A stretch of DNA of 64,000 nucleotides from Candidimonas humi (GTDB lineage: Bacteria > Pseudomonadota > Gammaproteobacteria > Burkholderiales > Burkholderiaceae_B). Of the stretch, positions 1 through 9,163 are shown in pieces (the first letter of the stretch is position 1; each line of letters starts with the position of its first letter). A model generated the notes under the pieces. The model was not told the origin of the DNA and did not search any database. It worked only from the letters and a program-made list of their open reading frames with translations. A program made the position numbers and the translations under genes. Location: the NCBI RefSeq assembly GCF_019166065.1, contig NZ_JAHTBN010000001.1, positions 620,001 to 684,000 on the forward strand, in the 5' to 3' direction.

Positions 1-2003
1 CTGCCGCCGGCATCCTTGCGGCCTGGCCGCTCGCGGCGGAAGGCCTGCTCGGCTTCCTGGTCGAAGAAATGGCGCCGGGCGACCACGAAATCGTGATCGG
101 CGGCTACAGGGATCCCCAGTTCGGCCCGATGGTGATGGCGGGGCTGGGAGGAATATTCGTCGAGACCTTCTCGGATGTAGCATTCCGGGTCTGCCCGATA
201 GACCGGCAAGAGGCCTTGCGCATGCTGAGCGAACTGCGCGCCTACCCGGTACTGACCGGCGCACGCGGCGGCGCCGCCGCGGACATCGAGGCGATCGTAG
301 GCGCCATCCTGGCCGTAGGCGGCGCCGACGGCATGCTGCTGCAATCGGATGGCGCAATACAAGAACTGGACATCAATCCCCTGATTGTCGGAGCGAACTC
401 GGCATGTGCCGTCGACGTGCGCATCGTGCTTGCTCCGCAGCATCGCTCCGCTTGCGGACAGCGCCGCGAGCCCATCGATTTCGCCCCTCTATTCTCCCCC
501 CGGACCATCGCCGTGGCCGGGGTTTCGAGCACCGGACAGGGTGCGGGCAACCGCTTCATCCGCAACCTGGAAGCACTGGGCTATTCCGGGGAGATCTACC
601 CCATACATCCGCAGGCCGAGGAAATCGGCGGCCGCAAGGCCTACCGCAGCTTTGCCGACGCGCCGCGGGAAATCGACTATGCCTATGTCGCCGCACCGCG
701 CCCCGCAGTGCCGTCGTTGCTGGAAAGCGCCGCCGGCCGGGTCAGGTTCGCTCAGATCATGACCAGCGGCTTCGGCGAAGGCGGACGCAATCCCGCCGGC
801 GTCGAGCAATTGCGCGCGGCGATGCGCAGCGGCGGCATGCGCGTACTGGGCCCGAACTGTCTGGGCGTGCACACCCCCCGCGCGGGCGTGAGCTTCACCC
901 GCTCTCCGGCCGGAGCCGCGCTTGCGGGACACACTGGAGTCATATCGCAAAGCGGCGGTTTCGGCGTGGACTTGGTGCGCTACGGCCAGGCGCGGGGCCT
1001 GCACTACAGCTCGGTGGTGACCATAGGCAACAGCATCGACATCGGGCCCGCCGACCTGCTGGAATATTTCTGCAGGGACGCCGATACGCGGATCATCGGC
1101 CTGTACCTCGAGGACGTCGACGACGGCAGGCGGTTCTTCGACGTGCTGCGACGGGATGCGGGCTGCAAGCCGGTCGTGATCCTCAAGGGCGGCCGCACCG
1201 CCCAGGGCCAGAAAGCCGCTGCGTCGCACACCGGCTCCCTGGCCGGGAACAGCCGGGTCTGGCAAGCCGTGGCCGCGCAGACCGGCTGCATCCTGGTGGA
1301 AAGCATAGAAGAATTCATCGAGACCTTGTTGCTATTCCAGACCATCGACCTGCTTCCGGCACGGCCGGCGCACAAGGTGGTGCTGTTCGGCAACGGCGGC
1401 GGCGCCGGGGTCGTGGCGGCCGACTGCCTGGCCGAGCAGGGCTTGGCGCTCGCGGATTTCTCGGACGAGACGCGGCCGCGCCTGCAGGCCTTGAACCTGC
1501 CCGACGGTGCCAGCGACAGCAACCCCATCGATCTTCCGGCCAATGTCTTCGACCGCAGCGAAGGCGCGGTGGCCCGCGACATCCTCGACGCCTTGCGCGG
1601 CGACCCCGGCGCCGACCTGATCGTCTGCCACCTCAACCTGCCGGTCCTGCTCAGTTACGAGGGCCGGCGCACCGTCGAGAACATTGTGGACGCATGCCTG
1701 GACTACCAGCGTTCGCCCGGCCGGCATGCCAGGCTGACCCTGGTGTTGCGCTCGGACGGCACGCCTGCGGTCGATGCGGCCCGGCACGCCCAATCGGTCC
1801 GGGCGACGGCGGCATCCATACCCGTATTCGAGAATTTCGTCATGATGGCCAAGGCCCTGGGCGCCTTGGTCCGCTATGAAAATTTCCATCACAGGAAATC
1901 CTCGCAACACGCGCATGGGCCGCGGCGGGAAGATTCGCCAGCGCGACACGAGGCCGGCGGCACTGGCCCGGGGGACCGGGCCCATCCCATCGCATCGGCA
2001 TGA
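1..2003 (+). CDS. ADP-forming acyl-CoA ligase (acetate-CoA ligase family), 5'-truncated
   Basis: The reading frame is open to the left edge (first full codon at base 3), so the N-terminus lies outside the window. The visible part begins at the end of an ATP-grasp domain (FGPMVMAGLGG, then ELDINPL), which corresponds to the beta subunit of ADP-forming acyl-CoA synthetases. It continues into a CoA-binding/succinyl-CoA-ligase-like alpha part with a Rossmann region (SPRTIAVAGVS) and the SHTGSLAG motif, whose His carries the phosphoryl group in this family. The enzyme should interconvert an acyl-CoA, ADP and phosphate with the acid, CoA and ATP. The order ATP-grasp then CoA-binding is the reverse of the more common bacterial fusion. 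A Bug receptor and biotin-carboxylase genes follow on the same strand, suggesting uptake and activation of an organic acid. The substrate cannot be read from sequence. Confidence 0.85.
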   Translation, partial: AAGILAAWPLAAEGLLGFLVEEMAPGDHEIVIGGYRDPQFGPMVMAGLGGIFVETFSDVAFRVCPIDRQEALRMLSELRAYPVLTGARGGAAADIEAIVGAILAVGGADGMLLQSDGAIQELDINPLIVGANSACAVDVRIVLAPQHRSACGQRREPIDFAPLFSPRTIAVAGVSSTGQGAGNRFIRNLEALGYSGEIYPIHPQAEEIGGRKAYRSFADAPREIDYAYVAAPRPAVPSLLESAAGRVRFAQIMTSGFGEGGRNPAGVEQLRAAMRSGGMRVLGPNCLGVHTPRAGVSFTRSPAGAALAGHTGVISQSGGFGVDLVRYGQARGLHYSSVVTIGNSIDIGPADLLEYFCRDADTRIIGLYLEDVDDGRRFFDVLRRDAGCKPVVILKGGRTAQGQKAAASHTGSLAGNSRVWQAVAAQTGCILVESIEEFIETLLLFQTIDLLPARPAHKVVLFGNGGGAGVVAADCLAEQGLALADFSDETRPRLQALNLPDGASDSNPIDLPANVFDRSEGAVARDILDALRGDPGADLIVCHLNLPVLLSYEGRRTVENIVDACLDYQRSPGRHARLTLVLRSDGTPAVDAARHAQSVRATAASIPVFENFVMMAKALGALVRYENFHHRKSSQHAHGPRREDSPARHEAGGTGPGDRAHPIASA

Positions 2004-2014
2004 CCGTACCGGCC

Positions 2015-2060
2015 ATCTATATACATCACATACATAGATACATATAAAAGGAGACCAGCC
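2015..2060 (+). promoter_or_regulatory. AT-rich leader and strong RBS of the Bug receptor gene
   Basis: A conspicuously AT-rich stretch built from repeated ACATA/TATA words separates the acyl-CoA ligase gene from the receptor gene, in an otherwise GC-rich region. AAAAGGAG lies 7 bases before the ATG at 2061 and fixes that start. The AT-rich block could be a promoter or an operator, but no clear -35/-10 pair or exact palindrome was found. Confidence 0.4.
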
Positions 2061-3035
2061 ATGAGCTTTTTCACACGCACTCTGACTCTCGCCGCTGCGG
2101 CAGGCGCCGCCGCCCTGCTGACGACAAGCGGCGCCCAGGCCGCCGGCTACCCCGACCACCCCATCCATTTATATGTCCCTTACGGGGCAGGTGGCAGCAC
2201 CGATTTCGTCGCTCGCCTCTACGCCAAGAAACTTGCGGAACAATTGCACCAGAATGTGATCGTCGAGAACCGGCCGGGGGCCGCTACCAATATCGGCAGC
2301 GACGCCGCCGCAAAGGCCAGTCCCGACGGCTATACGGTGCTGCTCAGCGACGGGGCCCACATCTGGAACTCGGTCTTCGGACCCGCGCCGTCTTTTTCCC
2401 CCCTGAAAGCGCTGGTTCCCATCGTAAGGGTCGCCAGTACGCCATTCGTAGTGGCAGCCAATCCCAAGGCGCCGTTCGCCACCGCCAAGGACTTGCTTGC
2501 CGCGGCCAAGGCACAGCCGGGCAAATACACGATATCCAGCGCATCGCTGCGCCTGTTCGTGGAATTGCTGAACTCGCGCGCGGGCATCAAGCTGTTGCAC
2601 ATACCCTATAAAGGCGGCGCACTGGCCACCAGCGATGCAATTGCCGGCCAGGTGAATATGGTTTATGCGGCGCTCCCGGTGCTGCTGCCGTTCATCCATA
2701 GCGGCAAGCTGAGGGCGCTCGCCGTGACGTCCCGGCACCGCAGCACCGCACTGCCCGATGTGCCGAGCTTTGCCGAACTGGGCATAGACTACGACATCAG
2801 CATCCACTACACGATCTACGCACCTGCCGGCGTGCCGGCGGCGGTGCGCCAGAAATTGATCCAAGCCACCCAGGCGATCTCGCAGGAAAAGGACTTCCGC
2901 GCCCGCCTGCTCGCCTCGGGTACGGAAGCCGATTCCAATCATCCAGAACAGCTCGAGGCCGAAGCACGCCGCGACTTGGCAATGTGGCAGCAGGTAGCGA
3001 AAGAACGGCCCGACCTGGTCGAACTCGGCAAATAG
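2061..3035 (+). CDS. Bug/TctC-family periplasmic solute-binding receptor
   Basis: A 324-residue protein with a Sec signal peptide ending near residue 28 (TTSGAQAAGYP) and the tripartite-tricarboxylate receptor fold signatures: YPDHPIHLYVPYGAGGSTD near the mature start, VENRPGAATNIG and a GG-D-A loop. Bug receptors are periplasmic and highly expanded in Alcaligenaceae. They bind carboxylates and other small molecules, usually for a TctAB membrane pair, which is not in this window. The position between an acyl-CoA ligase and a biotin carboxylase suggests the ligand is an acid metabolised by those enzymes, but this is inference. The start is supported by AAAAGGAG 7 bases upstream. Confidence 0.9.
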   Translation: MSFFTRTLTLAAAAGAAALLTTSGAQAAGYPDHPIHLYVPYGAGGSTDFVARLYAKKLAEQLHQNVIVENRPGAATNIGSDAAAKASPDGYTVLLSDGAHIWNSVFGPAPSFSPLKALVPIVRVASTPFVVAANPKAPFATAKDLLAAAKAQPGKYTISSASLRLFVELLNSRAGIKLLHIPYKGGALATSDAIAGQVNMVYAALPVLLPFIHSGKLRALAVTSRHRSTALPDVPSFAELGIDYDISIHYTIYAPAGVPAAVRQKLIQATQAISQEKDFRARLLASGTEADSNHPEQLEAEARRDLAMWQQVAKERPDLVELGK

Positions 3036-3120
3036 GCCATATGCCCAGGCACCAGCAGCGAACTCCGCCGGTTCCGTCGCAGCCGGCGCGCCGCAAGACC
3101 CTCATCACCCGGAATTCCAT

Positions 3121-4458
3121 ATGTTCAACAAAGTACTGGTAGCCAATCGCGGCGCCATCGCGGCACGCGTCATACGCGCCCTGCGCGCACTCGGCATCAA
3201 GAGTGCGGCGGTCTATTCCGAAGCGGATGCGCATCTCGGCTATCTTGCACAGGCCGACGAGGCATGGCCCATAGGTCCGGCCGACCCGAAAGCCAGCTAC
3301 CTGAACCAGGACGCGCTGCTGGATGTCATGAAGAAATCGGGCGCCGACGGCCTGCATCCCGGCTATGGCTTTCTGTCGGAAAACGCGGAATTCGCAAGCC
3401 GCGTCCAGGCGTCGGGCGCCTGCTTCATCGGCCCCGACCCGAAATGGATAGCAGCCATGGGGCACAAGACCCGCGCGCGCGAACTCATGGCACGTCATGG
3501 AATGGTCATGGCTCCCAGTTCGGGGCTGCTCGGCGAAGACATCGATGCCGCTCTGCGGGCCGCGCAGATGCTGGGCTATCCGGTGCTGGTCAAGCCGGCT
3601 GCGGGCGGCGGCGGCATAGGCATGATGCGCGCACGCGACGCCGCCGAACTTGCCAAGGCCCTGGAGCAGGCACGTTCGCTGTCGCGGCGCAGCTTCGGCA
3701 GCGCCGAGATATACCTCGAGAATCTGCTCGAACGGCCGCGCCATATCGAATTCCAGGTGCTGGCCGACCGGCACGGCAACGTGCGCCATGTGTTCGAACG
3801 CGACTGTTCGATACAGCGCCGCTACCAGAAGGTACTGGAAGAATCGCCCGCGCCGCTGCTCGAGCGCGCGACCGTAGAACGTACCGCGGACCATATCGTC
3901 GAGGTGCTGCGCCGGCTGCCCTACGACGTGATCGGCACCGTCGAGACCCTGCACGAACAAGGCGACGACTTTCGCTTCCTGGAAATGAACACCCGCTTGC
4001 AGGTAGAGCATGCGGTCACGGAGGAAATCACCGGCGTGGACCTGGTTGCCGCTCAGGTCCGGCTGGCCGCCGGCGCCCGGCTCGACGAGGTACTGCCGCC
4101 CGAGCTGCAAACGCGCGGACACGCGATCGAGGCGCGCCTCTATGCCGAGGATCCGGTCAGGTTTTATCCATCGCCTGGGCCGCTGAAGACATACCGGATA
4201 CCAACTGGCCCTGGGATCCGCGTGGAAACAGGCTACGCCGAATCGGACGTGGTGACACCCTGGTACGACCCTTTAGTAGCCAAGATCATTGCGCATGGCG
4301 ACACCCGGGCGCAGGCAATCGAACGCCTGCGCCAGACGCTCGACGGCACCGTCATCGCAGGCATCAAGCACAACATCCCGTTCCTGCTGCGGGTGTTGAA
4401 CAGCGAGGAGTTCCAGGCCGGCCGGGTGCATACCGGCCTGGCCACGCAGCTGGCCTGA
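3121..4458 (+). CDS. Biotin carboxylase (AccC-like subunit)
   Basis: A 445-residue protein of the normal biotin carboxylase length. It has an N-terminal Rossmann-like domain (ANRGAIAAR), HPGYGFLSEN at about 79-88, the ATP-grasp lysine and glycine loop VKPAAGGGGIG at 157-167, and the catalytic EMNTRLQVEH segment. The product carboxylates biotin on a carrier protein using ATP and bicarbonate. The dedicated carrier follows 83 bases downstream (4542). No carboxyltransferase gene is present in the window, so the final acceptor (acetyl-CoA, another acyl-CoA or a different acid) is unknown. This copy is associated with catabolic-looking neighbours (Bug receptor, acyl-CoA ligase), so it may not be the fatty-acid-synthesis accC of the cell. 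Confidence 0.88.
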   Translation: MFNKVLVANRGAIAARVIRALRALGIKSAAVYSEADAHLGYLAQADEAWPIGPADPKASYLNQDALLDVMKKSGADGLHPGYGFLSENAEFASRVQASGACFIGPDPKWIAAMGHKTRARELMARHGMVMAPSSGLLGEDIDAALRAAQMLGYPVLVKPAAGGGGIGMMRARDAAELAKALEQARSLSRRSFGSAEIYLENLLERPRHIEFQVLADRHGNVRHVFERDCSIQRRYQKVLEESPAPLLERATVERTADHIVEVLRRLPYDVIGTVETLHEQGDDFRFLEMNTRLQVEHAVTEEITGVDLVAAQVRLAAGARLDEVLPPELQTRGHAIEARLYAEDPVRFYPSPGPLKTYRIPTGPGIRVETGYAESDVVTPWYDPLVAKIIAHGDTRAQAIERLRQTLDGTVIAGIKHNIPFLLRVLNSEEFQAGRVHTGLATQLA

Positions 4459-4541
4459 GGCGCGGCGGCGCGCACACCCCGCCCGCGGCATGTCGACCGC
4501 CCATTCCCAACCTTCATCAAACCCATCGGAGCAGCAGCATC

Positions 4542-4769
4542 ATGCGCAAGGAAATCAAATCGGACGTGACGGGCAAGATCTGGAAGGTGGAGCTCGGCCC
4601 GGGCTCTCCAGTCGCCGAAGACGATACAGTAATCATCATCGACTCCATGAAAATGGAAATCCCCGTCCTCAGCCCCGAGGCCGGTGTCATCGTGGAAATC
4701 CTGGTCAAGGAAGAGGACGCGGTTGCCGAAGGCCAGGTCGTGGCGATCCTGGAGACCGATCCGGGCTAG
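4542..4769 (+). CDS. Small biotin/lipoyl attachment carrier protein (BCCP-like)
   Basis: Only 75 residues: essentially one biotinyl domain with the biotin-acceptor motif DSMKMEIP (the Lys between the two Met is the biotinylated residue), followed by EAGVIVEI and a terminal VAEGQVVAIL strand. It lacks the long Ala/Pro-rich N-terminal arm of AccB and resembles the minimal B. subtilis-type biotin/lipoyl attachment proteins that pair with a separate biotin carboxylase. The start is chosen because CGGAG lies upstream of the ATG and the domain begins immediately. It should be the mobile carrier for the biotin carboxylase encoded just upstream. Confidence 0.88.
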   Translation: MRKEIKSDVTGKIWKVELGPGSPVAEDDTVIIIDSMKMEIPVLSPEAGVIVEILVKEEDAVAEGQVVAILETDPG

Positions 4770-4795
4770 CGCGCCACGCGCCGTCGCGGCGCCTC

Positions 4796-6892
4796 TCAGT
4801 ACTCGACCACCGGCGGCGCGGGACGGGCCGGCGCGGTTTTTTCGGGCTTCGCCTCGGGCTTGGGCTTGCGGCCCGGATGGGCCAGCATGGCCTGGCAGTC
4901 GCTGGCCTCGGTGGTACCCGGGTTCAGCAAGGGCAGCAGCGCGGCGAAAGGCGTGGCCACTACGCCCAGCACCACCGCCGCGCCGGCGCGCAATAGCAAC
5001 GGCCCCTTGTAGACGCCGACATCGGGATGCGCGAAGGTGCCGTGCACATACAGCGGAGTGCGCAGCGTGAAGACCCGCGCGGACTTGTTCTTGGGTTTCA
5101 CGTCCAGGTCCAGTACCTCGGTGGCCAGGTTGATCGTGCCCGTCACGTCCACGACCGCATCGGTCGTATCGAGCCTGAAGACGCGGGTGCTCATCAGGCC
5201 GTTGCGTACGCTGAAATCGCTGGCCATGCAGTTGAGCACCACCTGCCGATCACCGAACAATTTGTTGATCAGGATATTGGCCACGTTCAGGCCTGCCGTT
5301 TCCAGCAGCAGGCGGCTGATCGTGCCTCTGCTGATCAGCGCGCTCAATTGGCCGTTGGCATGGCCCAGCAGCGCGGCGATCGAATTACCGGCGCTCGCCA
5401 GCCTGGCGTCGCCGTGCAGTTCGCCGAAGCTGGCGTCCATGCTCTGCGCACCCGGAAACAGCCGCTTGAGCTGCAGGTGGCGCGCCGACAGCGTCATGTT
5501 TGCCTTGAGGGGCTTGCTGCGGCCGTCGGCATGGATCACCGTGGCCAGCGTGCCGCCGGCCACGCCGAAATCCAGCGGTTCCAGGCTCAGCACCCGGTCC
5601 TTGAGCACGATGTGGGTCTGGATATGGTCCAGCGGCAGCTCTTTGGAATGCACGATCTTCTGCCCAGAGAACTTGACGTCGGCGTCCATGGTGGCCCAGC
5701 TGTCGGTGGAAATTGGGTCGACCGGCAGCACCTTGCCCGCGGGCTGCCGCACCCCTGCGGCCGGTTTCACTTCCTCGCCCTCGGCATTATGGACCGCCTG
5801 CAGGCGCTTGGCCTTGCGCGCAGCGGTGTCCACGCCGACCAGCGGGCCCAGGTCCTTGAACCGCAGCAGCGAAGACCGCAGCTCGCCGCTCAGCAAGGGC
5901 CGCGGCTTGCGGATCTCGTACTTGAGCGTGCCTTCGATGTCGCTCGCGCCGACCTTGCCGCGGAAGCCGGAATACGTCCAGGTCTCGTGCCCGCGCTGCA
6001 ACGTCCCGACCAGATGCCCGGAGGTGCTGTAAGTGGGCGTGTTGGGCAGCACCACCCCCAATATGGGATACAAGTCGGCCATGGTGGCGCCTTGCAGCTT
6101 GAACTGCACGTCCAGCGCCGCCAGGTCTTGCGGGCGCGTCACCGAGCCCTGGGCCTGGATCAGCGTCTCGCCGATTTTCACGCGGGCGTCGAAAGGAAAG
6201 GGCTCGCTGCCCTGCTGCAGCGACAAGATGCCGCCCGAACTGCCCTGCCCTTCGATGTGCGCGCGGTTGTAGCTGCCGCTGAGCTTCCAGCCCAGGCCAT
6301 AGCCTTCGGGAGTCGTTTGCGGCAGGCTGTCCAGGCTTGCCTGCAGGTCGAGCCGGTTGGCGGCATCGCGCACCCGCACGCTGACGTCCTGAAGCTGCAG
6401 CCTGCGCAGGTCTACGGTCCAGTCCGAGGACGACTCCGGAGACGGGGTCTGCGTCAGGCTCCAGTTGACGGTGCCGTCCTGGGCACGCTGCAGCGAGGCC
6501 TTGGCCGAAGCTATCTGCAAGCTGTCGATGCGCGCCACGTGGCCGGGGAGCGCCCAGAGGTCGACCACGACCGAGACGTCGCCGGCCTGCAGCATATCGT
6601 CGTCGCCCGGACTCCATTGCGGATTGCCCACCGTCAGGCCCTGGACGCGGATGCGCGGCAAAGGCAGCAGGCCGCGCCAGCCCGAGCGGTCCTGGGGCCA
6701 GAACCAATAGACGGACAGGTCCTGCATGGCCACGGGCCGATGCAGCAAGTCGCTGAGCCGCCGATCCAGCGGATCGCGTATCAGATTCCAGTTGAAGGCC
6801 CAGATGACGGCCACGCACAGCACCAGGGCAACCAGCGGGGCCGCCACCACCCATAATCCGATTTTTGCGTATCTGCGCATCCTCGCTTCCAT
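4796..6892 (-). CDS. AsmA family protein
   Basis: A 698-residue protein with one N-terminal membrane anchor (about residues 10-30, IGLWVVAAPLVALVLC) followed by a long, mostly beta-structured periplasmic region. The C-terminal part carries AsmA-family features: a GTI-RLLLETAGLNVANIL segment, then LNCMASDFSVRNG and VDVTGTINLATEVLDL. AsmA-like proteins are thought to bridge or regulate lipid movement between inner and outer membranes. It ends with a Lys/Pro-rich tail. It is convergent with the biotin-carrier gene (27-base gap) and divergent from prfB. A start at the second Met (MRRYAK) is also possible. Confidence 0.85.
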   Translation of the reverse strand: MEARMRRYAKIGLWVVAAPLVALVLCVAVIWAFNWNLIRDPLDRRLSDLLHRPVAMQDLSVYWFWPQDRSGWRGLLPLPRIRVQGLTVGNPQWSPGDDDMLQAGDVSVVVDLWALPGHVARIDSLQIASAKASLQRAQDGTVNWSLTQTPSPESSSDWTVDLRRLQLQDVSVRVRDAANRLDLQASLDSLPQTTPEGYGLGWKLSGSYNRAHIEGQGSSGGILSLQQGSEPFPFDARVKIGETLIQAQGSVTRPQDLAALDVQFKLQGATMADLYPILGVVLPNTPTYSTSGHLVGTLQRGHETWTYSGFRGKVGASDIEGTLKYEIRKPRPLLSGELRSSLLRFKDLGPLVGVDTAARKAKRLQAVHNAEGEEVKPAAGVRQPAGKVLPVDPISTDSWATMDADVKFSGQKIVHSKELPLDHIQTHIVLKDRVLSLEPLDFGVAGGTLATVIHADGRSKPLKANMTLSARHLQLKRLFPGAQSMDASFGELHGDARLASAGNSIAALLGHANGQLSALISRGTISRLLLETAGLNVANILINKLFGDRQVVLNCMASDFSVRNGLMSTRVFRLDTTDAVVDVTGTINLATEVLDLDVKPKNKSARVFTLRTPLYVHGTFAHPDVGVYKGPLLLRAGAAVVLGVVATPFAALLPLLNPGTTEASDCQAMLAHPGRKPKPEAKPEKTAPARPAPPVVEY

Positions 6893-7211
6893 GCGTCGCG
6901 GACGGCTAAGGCCATCCGATCCCTTGAATGCTACGTGCGATGGGCAATGATCGTCCGCTTACAAGGTAACACAATGTGAAGCCATCGCCGCTGCAGGCGG
7001 CCTACGCTGGCCGGAATTCGGGGCGCCGTCCGGCTGCCCGGTCCGTGAAATGCGCGCTGGCCTGCGCGCGGGCGGCCCAGGAGGTAAAATGGCGGGCTCC
7101 CCGCCGCGCAGGCGGGCCGGGCCTGCGCCCGGCGCCACGCCTCGAACCCGCACGGATATGTCGATCCGGGCGGCGATCGGCCATCGAAACACATACCGGA
7201 ATTTGCAAACC
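6893..7211. other. Divergent intergenic region between the AsmA gene and prfB
   Basis: 319 bases without a recognised gene. It is very GC-rich on the prfB side, with overlapping GGGC/GCCC hairpin potential around 7090-7140. A perfect AGGAGG followed by TAAA and an ATG (7079-7091) opens a reading frame that runs without a stop into the conserved prfB start at 7212. No clear promoter hexamers were identified on either strand. Confidence 0.5.
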
Positions 7212-8310
7212 ATGGAAGCAGAACGTCAAAATCAACTGGCCGCCCGCCTGCAAGACTACCAAGACAGGCAGTTGGCGCTACGGAGGTATCTTTGACTTCG
7301 ATGCCAAATCGGAGCGCCTGCAAGTCGTCAACGCCGAACTGGAAAGCGCCAGCGTGTGGGACAACCCCACGCATGCCCAAGAGCTGGGGCGCGAAAAAAA
7401 GAACCTGGACACGGTCGTCGAGACCTTGTCCGAGCTGGGCACCGGCCTGAGCGACGCGCAGGAACTGTTCGAGCTGGCCGACGGCGACGACGCCACGCTC
7501 GAAGCCCTGGAACACGATTGCGACGGCTACCAGCAGCGGCTCGAAGCCCTGGAATTCCGCCGCATGTTCTCCAATCCGGCCGATCCGCTGAACTGCTTCC
7601 TGGACATCCAGGCCGGCGCCGGCGGCACCGAGGCCCAGGACTGGGCCTCCATGCTGCTGCGCCAGTACCTGAAATACTGTGAACGCAAGGACTTCAAGGC
7701 CGAAGTGCTGGAAGAATCCGAAGGCGAAGTGGCCGGCATCAAGTCGGCCACCATCAAGATCGAGGGCGAATACGCCTTCGGCTTCCTGCGCACCGAAACC
7801 GGGGTGCACAGGCTGGTGCGCAAGAGCCCCTTCGACTCCGCCAACGGGCGGCACACTTCGTTTGCCAGCGTCTTCGTCTATCCCGAGGTCGACGACTCCA
7901 TCGAGATCGAGATTAACCCGGCCGACCTGCGCATCGACACTTATCGCGCCAGCGGCGCCGGCGGCCAGCACATCAACAAGACCGACTCGGCGGTGCGCAT
8001 CACGCACATGCCCACCGGCATTGTGGTGCAGTGCCAGAACGACCGCTCGCAGCACCGCAACCGGGCCGAGGCGATGCAAATGCTCAAGTCGCGCCTGTAC
8101 GAACGCGAACTGCGCGAGCGCATGGCCGAACAGCAGAAGATGGAAGACGCCAAGACCGACGTGGCCTGGGGCCACCAGATACGCTCGTATGTGCTGGACC
8201 AGAGCCGCATCAAGGACCTGCGCACCAACGTGGAAATCTCCAATACCCAGAAAGTGCTGGACGGCGACCTCGATCCGTTCATCGAGGCCAGCCTGAAACA
8301 AGGCGTCTGA
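7212..8310 (+). CDS. prfB: Peptide chain release factor 2 (programmed +1 frameshift)
   Basis: RF2 terminates translation at UGA and UAA. The gene is in two frames: codons from 7212 to 7292, then a +1 shift past the T at 7293 and continuation from 7294 to 8310, giving 365 residues as usual for RF2. Visible motifs are the SPF stop-codon-recognition tripeptide (KSPFDS) and the peptidyl-hydrolysis motif GAGGQH. Ala precedes SGAGGQ at the position equivalent to residue 246 of E. coli RF2. The C-terminus ([16 protein letters not shown]) is typical. The conserved start MEAERQNQL lacks an evident Shine-Dalgarno sequence. An SDR gene and lysS follow on the same strand. Confidence 0.95.
7281..7295 (+). 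promoter_or_regulatory. RF2 autoregulatory +1 frameshift site
   Basis: The bases read CGG AGG TAT CTT TGA C. The internal Shine-Dalgarno-like GGAGG, the slippery CTT codon and the in-frame TGA followed by C match the classic prfB recoding site. When RF2 is scarce the ribosome pauses at TGA, slips +1 on CTT and produces full-length RF2, so the factor controls its own synthesis. Confidence 0.95.
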
Positions 8311-8397
8311 GCCCGGCGCCGCCCGCGCGGCGGCGCCCGATACCCCGGGCAGCCCCACCAGGGGCCGGCCCGTAACCCGCATCCAGGAGCACACGCT

Positions 8398-9150
8398 GTG
8401 AGCCTCTCTACTTACGCTATCGTCACCGGCGCATCGCGCGGCCTCGGCCTTGCGCTGGCCCAGGGCCTGCTGCAGGCCGGCGCCCGGGTCCTGACCCTGT
8501 CGCGCGGCCACAATGCCGAGCTCCAGGCCCAGGCCGAGCAAGCCGGCTGGTCCCTGCAGCAAATCCAGGTCGACCTGGCGGACGCGGCAGCCGCCCAGCG
8601 CTGCGCCGCGCAACTGGCCGACAGCCTGCCACGCGACGCGCAGCGCTACCTGCTCATCAATAATGCCGGCACCGTCGACCCCGTGCGCGCCGCCGCGGGC
8701 CTGGACGACGCCGCGGCGATCGGCGCGGCCTTCGGCCTGAACGTGGGCAGCGTCATGCTATTGAGCGCCGCATTCCTGCGCGCCACCAGCGGCCTGGAAG
8801 CCGAACGCCGCGTGGTGAATATTTCGTCGGGCGCGGGCCGCAATCCGGTCCCCGGCTGGGCGGTGTATTGCGCCGCCAAGGCCGCAGTGGACCGCTACAC
8901 CCAGGTTGCCGCGGCCGAAAACCCGGACGTCCGCTTCGCTTCCCTGGCGCCGGGCGTGATCGACACCGCCATGCAAGTCCATATACGCGACAGCGACCCC
9001 ACCGATTTCCCGGGGCTGGCGCGCTTTGTCGACATGCATTCCAGCGGCCAGCTGGCCGCGCCGGCAGCGGTCGCCGCAAAAATCCTGCGCTATGTGGGCC
9101 GCGACGATTTCGGCACGACAATCATCGACGACATACGCAATTACGACTGA
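8398..9150 (+). CDS. Short-chain dehydrogenase/reductase (SDR) family oxidoreductase
   Basis: A 250-residue classical SDR. It has the nucleotide-binding TGASRGLG near the N-terminus, NNAG in the middle, and the catalytic Ser (ISSG) and YCAAK pair. The start codon is GTG, supported by CCAGGAG about 10 bases upstream. The fold implies an NAD(P)H-dependent reduction of a carbonyl substrate in the cytoplasm. The sequence resembles sepiapterin-reductase/BenC-type SDRs, but the substrate cannot be assigned. It sits between prfB and lysS with only 13 bases to the lysS start, so it is probably co-transcribed with lysS. Confidence 0.85.
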   Translation: MSLSTYAIVTGASRGLGLALAQGLLQAGARVLTLSRGHNAELQAQAEQAGWSLQQIQVDLADAAAAQRCAAQLADSLPRDAQRYLLINNAGTVDPVRAAAGLDDAAAIGAAFGLNVGSVMLLSAAFLRATSGLEAERRVVNISSGAGRNPVPGWAVYCAAKAAVDRYTQVAAAENPDVRFASLAPGVIDTAMQVHIRDSDPTDFPGLARFVDMHSSGQLAAPAAVAAKILRYVGRDDFGTTIIDDIRNYD

Positions 9151-9163
9151 CACCTTCCCTTCC

